Assembly (NCBI GenBank): GCA_026874595.1 | Contig: CM049307.1 | Location: 75,680,643-75,744,642 of the forward strand | Direction: 5' to 3' | DNA length: 64,000 nt | Source of the DNA: Sipunculus nudus | Lineage: Eukaryota; Annelida; Sipuncula; Golfingiida; Sipunculidae | Shown: in pieces, positions 1 through 13,046 of the stretch | Layout of the letters: the number at the start of each line of letters is the position of its first letter | Position numbering within the stretch: the first letter of the stretch is position 1 | Notes under the pieces: model-generated | Database searches by the model: none | Seen by the model: only the letters and a program-made list of their open reading frames with translations | Told to the model about the DNA's origin: nothing | Program-made: the position numbers and the translations under genes

Positions 1-571
1 CAGCCATTTTTGCACGGCGTCCGTCTGTTTGTCTGCCTTGGGTTAAAATCACTCATATCTCTGCAGTGGTTTGACCAAATTACCTGTAATTCGGCATGCG
101 TATACATCCTGGATAGCTTTCTTAATTTTATGAAAGGTAGCGCCACCTACATTCACGTTCACGCTGCAGACATTAATGCTTATGTCTCCGGACTAGTTTG
201 ATTAATCAGGAAAAAAAATTTACACAAATGTAGCCCTTGGATAGCTTTATAACATACACAAAAATGGTGGCGCCACCTGCAGCCATTTTTGCACAGCGTC
301 CATCTTTTTGTCTGCTGTGGGATAAAATCACTCATATCTCTGCAGTGGTTTGACTTTTCCGCATGAAATTTTGCATGTGTATACATCTTGGATAGTTTCT
401 CGTTCAAATAATAGGTGGCGCCACAGTCATGTTTATGTGGCAGAGATCCATTCTAATATGTAACACATGTAACTCTATTTCCCCTTGCCACTCAATCCAT
501 GCCTCACTTCACCCGTCCTTCTCTGATTTTGACGGATACACGTAGTCGCTTGTCGACTACCCGTATTCTAG
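1..571 (+). mobile_element. Helitron-like non-autonomous element, copy A (left end outside window)
   Basis: This is the right-hand part of an interspersed family also present at 45521-46671 and 58501-59960. It shows the family's internal phrases (the palindrome GGTGGCGCCACC, runs such as TCACTCATATCTCTGCAGTG) and the shared right end: a GGCGGATAC motif, the hairpin GTAGTCG-CTTGT-CGACTAC at about 543-560, then CCGTATTCTAG ending at 571 with T following. A 3' hairpin followed by CTAG is typical of Helitron/Helentron termini. No helicase or Rep coding is present, so it would be non-autonomous. The left end lies before the window. It probably lies in an intron of the dehydrogenase gene that follows. 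Family assignment is inference; the repeat relationship is directly visible. Confidence 0.7.
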
Positions 572-887
572 TTTTAAATGAAGGTATTTATTCTTTCCTT
601 GTTGTAAAGAAGGCACGTGCCCCACGTCCCCAGACCTTTGTAACAACTAACATGCCTTAATTTTTCTACTGCATAATTAGAGTCATTTCAGCCTCCTGAC
701 ACAAGAGAGACTATCAGGTAGGCCTAGCAGTCCCATATTTATTAATGCCTAGTGTTACTAGTAGTGAGTCGAGTTCATTAAGACTTTAAATATATATTAT
801 AATATATGTAAAATATGATAATAGTTTAACAAAGGGAGTTATATGATAACTTTTTAAAGACTATCTATTCCGTTTGGTTATTTTCAG
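572..887. other. intronic sequence before the dehydrogenase exon
   Basis: AT-rich sequence with no coding signal. It ends in the acceptor TTTTCAG at 881-887. No Rossmann-fold exon of the dehydrogenase (TGxxxGIG motif) was found here. Confidence 0.5.
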
Positions 888-3633
888 TTTGCGTTGGAAA
901 AACTTGGTGGATTGGACCATTTGATTTTGAACCACGCCTATCTCCATAAGTTTGACATCTGGACTGGTTCCCGTGACAACCTGACCATGCTACACAAAAT
1001 GATGGACGTGAACTTCAGAGCGTTCGTCCACCTCGCGTCGCATGCCTTGCCCGCGCTGTCCAAGTCCAAAGGAAACATTGCAGTAGTTTCGTCGTCCGCC
1101 GGTAGGTGTTGTATACAACTTCTACTCAAAGTGAACCTAGTTCTAGTGAGGTAGTGTTGGACAGCCGGGACTACTTGTCTCAACTGTCAAAATTAAAAAT
1201 CAAAATTTGTTTAATTAAAAAAAAAGACACCTTCCGTTTACATTTCATATGCGAATGCGTACAAAATATTGGCCTACTTATTCCATGAAGTCCACTAAAA
1301 AGCCCATGTTTACGTAATTAACTTTGAAAAATTGCCCTCTTCATAACATTTATACCTACGCCGCTGGTGTATTTAGAAGCCCTGGTGCATTGTGGATGGC
1401 AGATTTTGGCGCAAACAAACCCTAACCAGCAGAGTTGTTCTCTTGTGAGTGTGATTCTGCGCAATGCGGTGTTGTATGGTACTATGTTCTTTAGCTGAGG
1501 GCTATCAGCCATGTCATACTTTTCTGGTTTTACGTTTATTTATACCTCCACAACTAACCATCATGTCGTATTTTCGCTACCTTGTTTTAAAGCTAGTATA
1601 AAGCAACATTTGTTGGACAATGATATAAATATCAAATTAGCAAGAATCGTTAAATAACTTATGTTTTACAATAATTCATTCTAGAGAAAAAAAATCTGCA
1701 GTGTGATTCACTTGCATGAATATTCTAATTTCTGTCAATTATAAATATTCTTTTGGATATTATGAGAGGGTATATTTACCTTTGGGTGTCATTTTATCTT
1801 TGTTTTAATTCGATTTTGATTTGAATTGGTTGATGCCACTGTTCATGGTGTATTCATGTTTAGGAAAAGGTAGCGATTTATTATAATAATATACATGTAC
1901 TTCATTTTTTTAGGGAAATATTCCGTACCTTTCATGACCGCATACTCAGCCAGTAAGCATGCGCTGTTGGGTTTCTTCGGGGGCATGCGCAATGATCTCA
2001 GGATGGCCGACCCGCCAGTTGATGTCTCAATAACGATATGCACACTTGGATTAATAGGTAACAATTGCAATGTTGATATAAAGAGCGTATTTGAGGTTGT
2101 AACTTTAGTAACTCAACTTTGACGTTGCTATTAGATGCCTGCAGTCAAATGTCAGTAGACGACCGACGTACACCGTTTCCACATCTATCGCTTTGATTTC
2201 GTCAGCTCACTACAGCGTTAGCCTCTTTTTCCATACACTTAGCACTTTATGTTAATTTGGTAACTTTTAATAACTTTCAATTTTAAAGATATTTAGTGAC
2301 GTCAGGATTATTCTCTTTCCTGTTCATAAGAAAACCCCCCACCCCTGTTCCGGGGATACGTCATCAACAACAGGTGGCGCCACCTCCAGTCTGAGATGAT
2401 TCAGTTTATAAATACACGTAGTTGGAATCCGGTCATGAGTTACAGGCATCTTAATTCTCCACTTAAGACGTTTTAGGTCTTTTTAGACTAGGTAAGCGCT
2501 GGATGGTGAGAACAACTATCGTAAACCATCAGGCTTGAAGAATCGATTCAGAACTGCCTTCGTGCACTGTCTCTCTGTGTATCAATGTTCTGCTGAACTA
2601 AAGATGGATTTCTTCTACTAGTGAACGACTTGGTCTGAATAATATCATGAGTTGTCGCTCCCGTAACACTCTCTCACATACAACCTACGATGACCTAGGA
2701 ATAAAGCGGGACAACGACAGAATTGATATAAGTAGATATAAGAAAGGTGGTTTAGAATGTTGGGTTGTAGCGTTAACATATAAATTATGTATATTTCTTG
2801 GGCAAGTAAATTAAGGTTGTCAAAGTCAAATATACGATTTTTCTGCTGATGTTATATAAATGAGCCTCCTACGAATGTCGCAAAACAGAAACATATCGTC
2901 AAACGGCAGTCCTGCGATGCTCGGTTGTCATAAGACTATCGTACGCTCAAACCTACTATACAGGTCCGCTACTGACCTAACGTTGCAATACATCTTCCTG
3001 TACACAGCAAGGGTCTGGCATCTACGCTACCATATACCCTGCTTTATGCTTTTACTTTATACTTTGCTTGCGGCCTGATGAAGAAAGGTATCTGGTAGCG
3101 TGGCGGCCAGAGCATTTTTTTATTAGAAAGATGTACGATACACGTATTTATATTAGAAGGGTCCCACAGCACAGTTCATTTCTATCAAAGTTTTCCATTA
3201 TGATTTTTTTCTTATAGATATTGGCTTTTAAACTTGTCTTATCGGAAGGGGAGGTAATGTCTGCCAAACATATTGAGATTCTTGCGGAAGGTTTTTAATG
3301 AAAATAAAGGTCACGCATATACGCCCCTATAGTTTTGTTCATATGAATCATAAGATAATGATAATATTAATTTTTTTGTTAACCCAAGGTACCGAAGCTG
3401 GCCGAAATTTGTTTGAACCGATGGGGCTGGGATACGTCCTTGACCTTGCTGGTAGCGAAACGCCAGAGGGCGCTGCATGGTCCATCATCAAAGGGACGTC
3501 ACTCAGGAGGCGGGAGATCTTTCATCCTCGATTCAAACAGATGTTAGAATTGATGCCATTCTTCAGAGAGCTTACCCCGGACTCCATGGACGAATACCTC
3601 GTTAAAATCTTCCAGGGGGCGTATAAAACGTAA
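888..3633 (+). CDS. 11-beta-hydroxysteroid dehydrogenase-like short-chain dehydrogenase (C-terminal exons only)
   Basis: Three coding exons, 888-1101, 1914-2057 and 3389-3633 (TAA), join in frame at GT-AG introns (both phase 1) to give the last 200 residues of a classical short-chain dehydrogenase/reductase. Exon 1 here has the LDHLILNH strand and the catalytic-serine region VVSSSAG. Exon 2 has the active-site YSASK (Tyr-x3-Lys) in a context (AYSASKHALLGFF) very like vertebrate HSD11B1, followed by VSITICTLGLIG. Exon 3 holds the substrate-side C-terminus with WSIIKG. HSD11B1 relatives are NADP(H)-dependent ER enzymes interconverting keto and hydroxy groups on steroids or other small carbonyls; the substrate here cannot be told. 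The N-terminal membrane anchor and the TGxxxGIG cofactor loop should be encoded upstream of the window. The exon 3 acceptor (AACCCAAG) is weak but keeps frame and homology. The HSD11B1-like group is near certain; the exact orthologue is not. Confidence 0.9.
1118..1512. repeat. interspersed repeat family B, copy 1
   Basis: This stretch of the dehydrogenase intron matches, with divergence, 31195-31700 and 57240-58140. Shared phrases include GACTACTTGTCTCAACTGTCA, a run around TTACATTTCA and CACAAACCCTAACCAGC. No coding capacity or clear terminal repeats were seen. Confidence 0.6.
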
Positions 3634-5235
3634 AACAGTTTACTTCAGGTCTGCTCAACCATGACAATTTTTATAGGGTAATTTAGATTCGGATCAGCCG
3701 ACGAGAAACGTTATATATAGGCCTGTTAAATGTTTGCCTGTTCACGTGAGAAAGGCTACACTAGAAAAACTCGGTCGATTTTTTTTGTATGTACATGTAA
3801 TTCTTCTCGCAGCTACAAATGCACAGTGATCTTATTAGGCCAACATGAAAACTGAGCATATAAGGCGAATAGGTTTAAAAGTCAACCATGTGCGCGGGTA
3901 TATATATGCGTATATGCGTAAAGTGGCAGACGAATATATTTGTACAGTGAATCGGGCAGGCCTTTTACAAAAACATGGTGTAGTGACGTCATTTTACCCT
4001 GAATCCCTGAGTTCACGCTGACCCTATGCATGAAAATCTCTCCTGTGCCGATTTTCAAGCATATATGCATATGCACATATACGCGCACATGGAAACACCC
4101 CTTTTAGCTTTCCAGCATCTAAGTCAGTTTTTAAAATTTAACCCTAAAATCTCTCTGATACTATCTCAGTTTCCTCTGACTGCTGAGCAGTAGTTATAGA
4201 TCAGGACATATAACAGGATGTATCTGTCTCCGTGTTTTGTTTTAATGTGTTTGTGTATGCCGTCTTTATTAATAACCAGATAATTGCAAGAAAATTAGCT
4301 TAGACCCAAATTCTCATTGCATAAAAACACACAAGTAAAATAACATGATATACTTCTGTATAATTATTTAAGTATTTAATATTATATACAATATACAATT
4401 ATATTTAGGGTCATTTTACAGCTGACGGGTAAAGAAAACAAAAATAATAATCAAAATGGGATGTTAGTAGTTCATTTAACTTTCTCCAGATGACTTCACT
4501 GTGTATCCCTTCTATGGAGCACCCAGAGTTTTAACATAAGTTTTTTTTAGTGCACTAAACAGTCACAAGATCTGTTTTATCACTTTTGAAGTACGTGTAT
4601 ATCCTGTTCAAGAGATAGTTATGAAAAGATAGAGTGATGGAGCCATGTTAGTAATAATATTTATATTCCATAATAACATTTTAACAAAAATTTCTATTCA
4701 CGTACGTTGTAGTTTATATACAGTAAATGTTGGAACGGTTTTGACTATCCGCAGTTACGGAGTACATGTTTACACTTTATATTGTCTTTCTACACTGTCA
4801 CAATAGCTTATTTATACTTATATTGTAATTATAGCACCGTCATTATTTATATTTGTAATGTGCATTTATAGAATAAAAAACAAAGTGATTAACTTGTATT
4901 TAATCCATTGATCCTTCTAATGCATGATTAGTTGCCGGTATACCATTTCTGACATCCTCTGTCTCGGGAGACGATAGGAAATTTCGCCTTGGGTTTGTCT
5001 GTCTGTTCGTGGTCGGCAGTGCTGGTTGTGGTAGTATAGTCCAGTCCTTCAAAAGCAAAATCTGTTGCTTCTCGTGTAATTAAATGCTGCAAGGGGCTAT
5101 GTTAATTCAGACTTTGTTTTTTTCTGTCTACTCTCTGTCTCTTTTTTCCTCCACTTTAAAAGAGTTTCTTCACTCCTGCCGTGACTGCCTGTCTACAGAT
5201 TATGCCCTCTGATACTGTTTAGCCTCCTGTATTGA
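3634..5235. other. 3' UTR and intergenic sequence
   Basis: AT-rich sequence after the dehydrogenase stop with no further coding exon. The best polyadenylation hexamer is at 4872. No repeat with recognisable ends was found until 5236. Confidence 0.45.
4872..4877 (+). terminator. candidate poly(A) signal of the dehydrogenase gene
   Basis: AATAAA about 1.2 kb after the stop codon, in a T-rich then A-rich context. Position and hexamer are the only evidence; an earlier variant hexamer could be used instead. Confidence 0.3.
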
Positions 5236-5760
5236 TATAGTCCGTTTCATCCCCTCATGTCCACCTGTTTTTTGCTATGAAAATTTTTATAAGTTACATT
5301 TCAAGGGAAACAATTGTAGTGTAGAGCAGAGGATTAAAGAACCTAATTTTCAACAAGGTAAATAAATACCAACCTTACACCTTATTTAAAAAACAGAATT
5401 ATTTTAAATTATGAGAATTCAGTCTACATTTTACAACATATCAGACCCATTTATGGCGGTCAAGGTCATTGGTCACATGCAAAACAGCCTCAACTGACAG
5501 CTGCTGATTGGATGATCTCATGTAAACACTCAAAAAAATATAACCAGCTAAAACAAAGATGGCTACTATGCCAGATCATGGTGAAGAGACTAAAATGTTG
5601 TAAAACATAAACGGCAGATTTATTGTAAAATTCTTAATTGCCATATTAGGTTGTCACTTCCATATGTTAGTTTCTTGGAAATTAATGAAAAATATAAACA
5701 TTTAAGAAAATCATCAACAAAAAACAGGTGGACAGCATGTGCATGGTGAAACGGACTATA
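5236..5760. mobile_element. MITE with about 45 bp terminal inverted repeats and TA target site
   Basis: The left end TATAGTCCGTTTCA and right end TGAAACGGACTATA are inverted copies. The inversion continues inward through GTCCACCTGTTTTTTG on the left and CAAAAAACAGGTGGAC on the right. TA flanks both ends, consistent with a TA target duplication. The 525 bp interior has no coding capacity, so this is a miniature non-autonomous DNA transposon. TA-targeting superfamilies such as Tc1/mariner are candidates. Confidence 0.75.
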
Positions 5761-6452
5761 GGTTGTTTCCGAAGACCTTCAGGTCACTCTTACGAATATA
5801 TTTTTACCGATAAGTTAGCTTTACCACCGACCTGGTGCCTGATGTCAGTTCTCCAAATAGATTAACTATTTTGTGGTTAATCCCTTTATCTTTGTAATGC
5901 AGGCCCAAAGTTACCGGTATAAATAATTAACTATAAAAAACACACACACACATACATATATAATATATAATTTCGCACATAATTACTCACGAGAAAGCTC
6001 ATGCAGTTACTCATGCATTTGAAAGAGGGAAAATAAGAGGAGGCAACGTATCCTATAAACAAGAACTTCATGTTATCTAGGGGTTATCTAAAGGCTAAAA
6101 GGCGAAGGCGACTTTGCATGTTTGTCACACCATGAAATATCGGTCAAACTTTTCAATGATCCAATTTTCGGAAAATTTTAAACTTTCTTAAGATGTCTGC
6201 GGAAACCGAACAAAATTTTAACAATTTGATTGGGACGACGGGGAAGAAAAAATGTTGAAAAGCCTCGCTTTATTCCTGGCCTTCATGCATCTTTTTTCAG
6301 TGAATGAAACCTGTTTTACCTGATTGTGCATATAAACTCGGTTAAGAACGTCAACGGTCAGATATTTTACTGCCCGATGGCAGGCTAACGTATTTTCAGC
6401 ACAATTTTAATTTACGATGGAAATGTTGCATCTCTGTATTAATCTAACCGCA

Positions 6453-6469
6453 GGGGGGGGGGGGGGGGG
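6453..6469. repeat. poly-G tract (17 nt)
   Basis: Uninterrupted G run, one of several long G or C runs in the window. Exact length is uncertain because homopolymers are hard to sequence. Confidence 0.9.
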
Positions 6470-7189
6470 AATGCTGAACAGAAGACTGGCAAAGAAAGGA
6501 GCCCAACCACCTATCTGACCATTATAGATTTAAGGTAATCCCTTGGAGCTTTTATAAAAAAAATAGGCATCACCGCACACATGCATGCAGGCTGCTTGTT
6601 TTGTTTATATCATCGTGTTTATAATATTTAAGGGCCCGCAAAAATAAAGAAAACAAATTCAAAAAGGGCATTTGGCGGCAAGTCAGATAAATGGCTTTTT
6701 GCAACAAGTGACCTTTCTACCTCCGCATATATGCAACCTACCACCTTAGGGTACATGTTTTTCCAGATTGTCAACATTGTTCTGTTTACAAACATGTTGA
6801 TAAACAAGTCATCATCCTTCACGGAGGCCTCGTAGGAACTTTTAACAACCAGAATTACCCATAGATCATAAATTTATACACAGAGGACGCCAGAAATCAC
6901 ACATTCTTTTTCAAAAGGTAAGTGAAAGGGCAACTTAAAGAGATCTGTGGTTATAACAACAATCATAAAGGTTGTTTTTAACTGGCATTTATAAGGGTAT
7001 ATATTTTAAAGAAAACTTTCAATACTGCACAAACCTGTAATCAAGCGTTCTCCCCAGCTAGAACTGAGGCCATGGGCCAACTTATATATATGTGACGCAG
7101 TTGAAGGCCAAGGGACCACTAGTCTATCAGAGAGAGGCGCATCTTAATTTTAAGGTTTAACCATTAACGGTTTATCTAGATTATATATA

Positions 7190-7192
<3 letters not shown>

Positions 7193-7275
<83 letters not shown>
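7193..7275. repeat. compound microsatellite (TA)n(GA)n
   Basis: A (TA)n run passes directly into (GA)n. The surrounding 5761-8142 is AT-rich intergenic DNA without a recognisable gene. Confidence 0.95.
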
Positions 7276-7929
7276 TAAGCCAATTATATTGTGTATAACC
7301 TTGATACAAGTTATCAAGGAAATTCAGTTATTTACTGTAGGGTTTTAGTGGTTTTCCAGTCCTCGACAGGAAAAAAACTTAAGGCAAAAATCCAGAATTG
7401 CAACTTCCTTTAATCTTAAGTTTAAACCATTAAAGGATTAATTAGATTTTATATATAGCTTATTTATATAATATGAATATTATGAATATATAATGGTTAT
7501 AAAGTTATTCGATAAAACGTAGGCTGAATTTAAAATGTGCTTGTGTATAAAATCCTTGAAAACCGACCGAAAAACTCATGGAAATGTTAAGTTGGCTGCT
7601 GGCATGTCACCATGTTAATAAGAACATTTTGATATTTAGCGCCCATGTTGTAAAGAGAAATGGACAATTGGGATAGACGGAATAACATTTTTAAATATTT
7701 GTTTTACATTTACATGCATCAATTTCATTTTTGTATCCTATAACAACTTATTTTTGGTGTTGAAATGGCTCTGTCTAGTACGTTTTTTGTCAAATAGGGT
7801 AAAAGATCCCATAGGATAGAAGATATGCTTGACTTGGTGGAAGGCTGAGAATTACACAACGGGGGACCCGGGCCATACTCAGTTATGATCCAATAACAAA
7901 AGATCTGCCAACCTCTGTGCTCGTCGGAT

Positions 7930-8612
7930 GATCTAGCCCGATTTGATAGGACTCAATATTATTAGGCCCTGTCATATATTGAGTCCGGCAGCCAGACAGT
8001 GAGAGCTTCTGCATTATAATTAAACCTCAGAATACACACCAACCGATGCTCTTGTAATTAGTGTCAACAGGTGTTTATTTCCCTGTGCCAGTGTGTCACT
8101 CTTCTCAACTGGGCCCGTTGAAACAAAATGTAACAAAATTCTGGCTTGGTTTGTTTCCGTATGTACATTAAACCCCAGCCTGACGACCACCCTTATAACA
8201 GGCCATCCAACTATCACGACCACTGCATGTAACTGGTCCTGGCTGGATCTTTCGATCATCACGTGTCGTTTATGTAATAATCATCCGTAGCCAAATTTCT
8301 ACAATATACTACACGGAACATGCAACAGATCCGTTCTAAGAGGTCAAGCAAACGTATTCAAAATCTCATTATATGAGGGCCTGGATTATATTGTAAAAAC
8401 TCTCACTGAATGGCTATCGGACTCAATATATAGCAGGGCTTATAATACTGAGTCCGTTTAAATCGGGCTACGGATGATCATGTTAAACATAAACGACACG
8501 TAATGAAAGATCCAGCCAGGACCAGTCACATGCAGTGGTTGTGATAGTTGGAAGGCCTGTTATAAGGGTGGTCGTCAGGCTGAGGTTTACTGTATACGGA
8601 AACAAACCAAGC
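7930..8612. repeat. rearranged fold-back (inverted repeat) element
   Basis: Segments 8143-8292 and 8466-8612 are inverted copies of about 150 bp, so similar peptides appear on opposite strands of the two arms; this explains the short open frames here. A second pair, 7930-7986 and 8419-8470, is also inverted, and each member contains its own short palindrome bounded by GGACTCAATAT and GAGTCC. The order of the two modules differs between arms, so this is not a simple hairpin. No transposase is visible. Confidence 0.7.
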
Positions 8613-8976
8613 AGTCCATTATATTTTATTGTTTGAGAGACCGATATACCGATTTTCTTATCCATCTGAATGCACCATATAGTACTTCAGCCAGACCCCA
8701 AAATTTGGATCATCGGTACCATTTTGGTGAAAAATTTTCACCATGTGTGCTAGATAGGTATACATATGTGTAGGTAATAAAAATGCCTGATAGCAGTATG
8801 AAAGTGGTAGCTTTCAGTGAATAAATGGATGTTTTATGTCGGATGACGTATACATTTTTTCCTTTCAAGGACATCGACTTCAGAGTGGTTATAAGGCCCA
8901 TACTACTTAATATGCAAAATGTATCCAGTCAAATTTGGTCTCAAATGATAGCTTAAAAGGTCCGGACCTCCTGGAA

Positions 8977-8996
8977 CCCCCCCCCCCCCCCCCCCC
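8977..8996. repeat. poly-C tract (20 nt) beside a GGATCC-type repeat end
   Basis: Uninterrupted C run followed by GGATCCTGCC. This resembles the ends of the GGATCC repeat family seen elsewhere in the window. Confidence 0.8.
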
Positions 8997-8999
8997 GGA

Positions 9000-11792
9000 T
9001 CCTGCCATATCCTTAAGAAAAATACTCCCTATATAGAATACGTTAACAACAATATCATTATGTCGGTAACCGAATACAGTAGGAACTGCCAGCTCCAAGT
9101 CCTGTGGTAATATTGATCATGGGACTGGTTTTGTTTGTAAGCTATAGGTTGTCTTAACTTGTGCAAGTCAAAAAATTATAACTCCTTTCATTCCATGGCT
9201 TATTCATTGGAGATGGTGAAAAGATGGCTAAATAAGTATAAGGTGTGCTGAATTATTATAAGATTACTTTATTTTAACTTTGCTGATCACAAGTGTCTGT
9301 ATTCATAATATACTCAGCATATTGATCCCATGACTGGTATGTTAGTGTAAGTTGCAAGTATCGCAACTTATGCCTACTTGAGTCAAAATGATCTTTTTCA
9401 GTTCTCCCTACTCAAGTCAGGAAATAAAAAAATAGATTTTATGTGAGGGATAGGGTTACCTTTGCGTAGTTAAACTTATATTCGCTTATTGTTGTATTTG
9501 AAATTTGATTTTACCTACAATTTGTTATTGTGCTTTATCATATATTGATCATGTGATTTTTACGAGTATATAAACTACAGATGGCAACATTTATGTTAAC
9601 CTTTCTTCTGCGAGCAAAATCGGTACATTTTTAGTTTTTTTTTAATGGTAAGAAAATTTAATCTATATGTAACTAACCAATTATGATGGACTAGAGTTGA
9701 AATGGTATTTCTTAGCACTTTCTATTTTTCCATCATTATTCGCGATTATATACAAAGATAATGCAAAAAGTTTAAGTTTCTTTTTGTGAATGACAGACTG
9801 CAATTATATCAGTGTGATATATATCAAGGCTCACTAGTAATCACTGGACGTGGGATGTTCAGACGTTGTGTATACAGGTTCTCTTAAATTCTCCTTAGTA
9901 TATCTATAGATAAGAATTAGATCACTGACCAATATATAGATTCAGCTGAGCATTATGACCAGTGGGGCACTTAGTAAAGTTAAACATTTAAAAATCAATA
10001 GAAGAGGTAACAGGTTATAATGTATTTAAGATATAGAATTAATTTACTAATGTAAAGTTTCACTGTTCAGCGTGAATTTTCGCTAAGTGATAAAGACTCC
10101 TTAAATAATTGTTTGTTACATTGATTATTTCACAATTAGGCCCTTGTGTAATTTGAGCTTTCATATTCCAAAATAAAACTATCTGAGTTATATTCAATGT
10201 TAGGTTTAAAGGGAAAATAAGCAATATCAGTTTATAAGTTCATAATCATATAAATATGCAATCGCTTTCTGACAGAAAAACATAAGATCTGATGAGTTCT
10301 ATTTTGCCTGGTTAGAAAGATAACATCGAGTGGAATATGAAAATCATTTCGTCATTTTTTTATTTTGGATTATCACCGGGGCTTTTAAAAGTCTATTATA
10401 TCTTATAGTTATTTCAAGCCTGGCTACCTTGCCAAATGAAGTCATAGGAAAGTTAGCACTTGCAAGGAATTAAAATAGAAATCACCAGAAGAATGACAAA
10501 TCAGTATCATGTGTGTTTCTAGTGAAATGTTAAATGAAAGAAAATAATATGAAAACAAAACATTTAGAATATGTATCTCTATTTAATGATCTTCCAATCC
10601 GGTAAAGTTAGTTGACACACTAGACTGCTAGAGTTTTGTTTGAGACATAATCCCTGAACTCCTGTGTCAAAGCAGGTTAGAATTAAATTAGATTCGTTAA
10701 AAAAACTGATTTGATTAATTTGGGTTTATCACTAGCATTTACTAGACTTTGTATTAACATAAAACCGGAACAGGATGAGTCCTCGCACTAACTGGCAATA
10801 TAGCAACCTGGTATACATTCATGTTAAAACTCTGTTTGCCCCATGATTCAAATAAATGTCTAGTTTCCGTTACAGAAAGTGGTATTTATTAAGAAATCTC
10901 TCTCCTGTAAGAAATGAACAGTATAAACAGAGGCAACCCAGAATGATGCAAGTTTGTAGGAAATATTTGCTTGGAAATATATCAGCAGACAATTAACAAA
11001 GCCCTCTCTCAGCCGAAGGCTCTTTTATATTTCGTGTAAGAAAGCCAATTTGGCCAAAAGTGCAGATACGGCGGCCTAGTTTGTACGATATCACAAGTGA
11101 CTTAGGCACCAAAACAACAAAAACTTACAAATTAAAATATATTGCTCAAAATGACTGGTCGCCCTTTTCTTTTTTTCAACCGGAGACATGCAAAAACATA
11201 TATTTAAACAACTGAACGAGTACCCGTGCCTGCATACATGTCATGCGTGACATTCGGCTTGTAACATCCGAGTTTTAGTCTATATATCAGCCCCCCGATA
11301 ACAGCTGAGTGGAATAATTGGGAAGATTAACCAATCAGGGTTCGATAAGTGCGTTTGTATGCGACACAAAAGTACTAAAAAACACCAACCAGGCATTAAT
11401 TGTTTCTGCGGACAGTTGGTGGCAATGGACAATATATTCGGCTAATTTAAGGACGGAATAACACCTTTCTGTGGCCACGCCCAAATCCACAAATTGTAGT
11501 TGGGTGCCAGACATGTTTTTTTTAAGCTAAAAGACTTCAGAATTCATAAATCACTAAATAAAAAACCAAACTGGTCACGGTTGGTCTAATCAGATATACA
11601 CCTTGTGTTTTTTTAATAAAGTAGCTAAAATTATACAAATTGCTATGATACAGGGTGAGGAAAAGTATTCATATCTTTGGAATTTGGAAAGCAATATACA
11701 TGAAAAACACACCAGATGAAAGCTATTAATGTCTACAATCAACTGACATCAAACATGTTTTAAAACAGGCATTATATAAAATGTTATAACTA

Positions 11793-11823
<31 letters not shown>

Positions 11824-12062
11824 ACAGTATGTACCGCAGAATTGCAATTTCGGTGCAAGTACATTTCAAAACAGGCTGATATTTTACAGAAAGCTACCAC
11901 TTTCATACTACTATCAGGCATTTTTATTATCTACGCACATACACCTTTAAAAAAACCTTGATAGCAATTGTCACCTGTTTGGTACCAGTGAACCCTCTGG
12001 CTGATGTACTAATCTAACAGTTTTATTTACCAAACTTGTATTAAAGGGAAATCATTAGTTGC
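9000..12062. other. intergenic, no supported feature
   Basis: AT-rich sequence without long open frames, splice-bounded homologous exons or clear terminal repeats. A short (TA)n run lies near 11801-11822. Confidence 0.5.
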
Positions 12063-12084
12063 TTAATTCTCTGAGCAAAGTGCC

Positions 12085-12097
<13 letters not shown>

Positions 12098-12143
<46 letters not shown>
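12098..12143. repeat. (TA)n microsatellite at the retrotransposon's left edge
   Basis: The (TA)n tract runs directly into the left LTR. A second (TA)n tract begins around 19771 just past the right LTR, so the element probably inserted into a TA microsatellite. Confidence 0.85.
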
Positions 12144-12147
<4 letters not shown>

Positions 12148-12342
12148 GCTGATGTGAGCCACACACCAGTCTATGGTAACGTATGCGGTCAGAAAACTTC
12201 AGCTTAAAATTTGTATTACGTCACTGGACAATGTAGTTCCCGGTGGAAGTTCTTATGTTAATATGTTAGATTAATGTCTGTCATGTAATATTTGCGTTGT
12301 TTAGTTTAATCCAGCAGGTTAAAGGTTTACATATGTGTTTAC
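12144..12342 (+). repeat. 5' LTR of the BEL element (truncated)
   Basis: Begins TGTAGCTGATG and matches 19259-19457 with about two differences in 199 positions. At 12343 similarity stops abruptly and tandem repeats begin. The right LTR seems to continue about 310 bp further, so the 3' part of this LTR and any recognisable primer binding site appear to be lost. Confidence 0.85.
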
Positions 12343-12350
12343 ACTATATA

Positions 12351-12680
12351 TTTGTGATATGATATGAAACTGTCTTCACTTGTGCATATTGGTTGATGCA
12401 TGCTACTGTGAATATTTGTGATATGATATGATACTGTCTTCACTTGTGCGTATTGGTTGATGCATGCTACTGTGAATATTTGTGATATGATATGATACTG
12501 TCTTCACTTGTGCGTATTGGTTGATGCATGCTGCTGTGAATATTGTTAATACTGTCTTCATTTATGCATAAGGAGTTGATGCATGCTACTGTGAATATTG
12601 TTGATATAATATGATACTGTCTTCACTTATGCATAATGAGTTGATGCATGCTACTGTATGATATATGATACCGTCTTCAC
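12351..12680. repeat. 64 bp tandem repeat in the retrotransposon leader
   Basis: About five copies of a 64 bp unit containing TGATATGATATGA, CTGTCTTCACTTGTGC and TTGATGCATGCTACTGTGAA. The first period is exactly 64 bp (12351, 12415, 12479); later units are shortened. It lies where the 5' LTR end and primer binding site should be. Confidence 0.9.
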
Positions 12681-12704
12681 TTGCTGTCAACCACCTTATG
12701 ACAT

Positions 12705-12870
12705 GCTGAAAGTATTGTTATGATGATTGCATATTCATATTGCTGAAAGTATTGTTATGATTATAGCATATTAACATTGCTGAAAGTATTGTTAATGATG
12801 ATTGTATATTCACATTGCTGAAAGTATTGTTAATGATGATTGCATATTTACATTGCTAAAAGTATTGTGT
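12705..12870. repeat. 37-38 bp tandem repeat in the retrotransposon leader
   Basis: Five copies of a unit starting GCTGAAAGTATTGTTA, at 12705, 12742, 12779, 12817 and 12855, each followed by TGATGATTGCATATT-like sequence. Confidence 0.9.
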
Positions 12871-13046
12871 ATGTATAATAGCTTCACTACTATATGACCG
12901 AAATATTATATTTAGTTTATAGCAAGGTTGTGAAATAATACTGCACATGTAGACATATCACTAGATAGTGTAACAGAATACTGTTCAGTCAGAGTGTAGT
13001 GGTTCATTTATTGGTTTATAGATACCATTTATTGAATGACGCAAAT

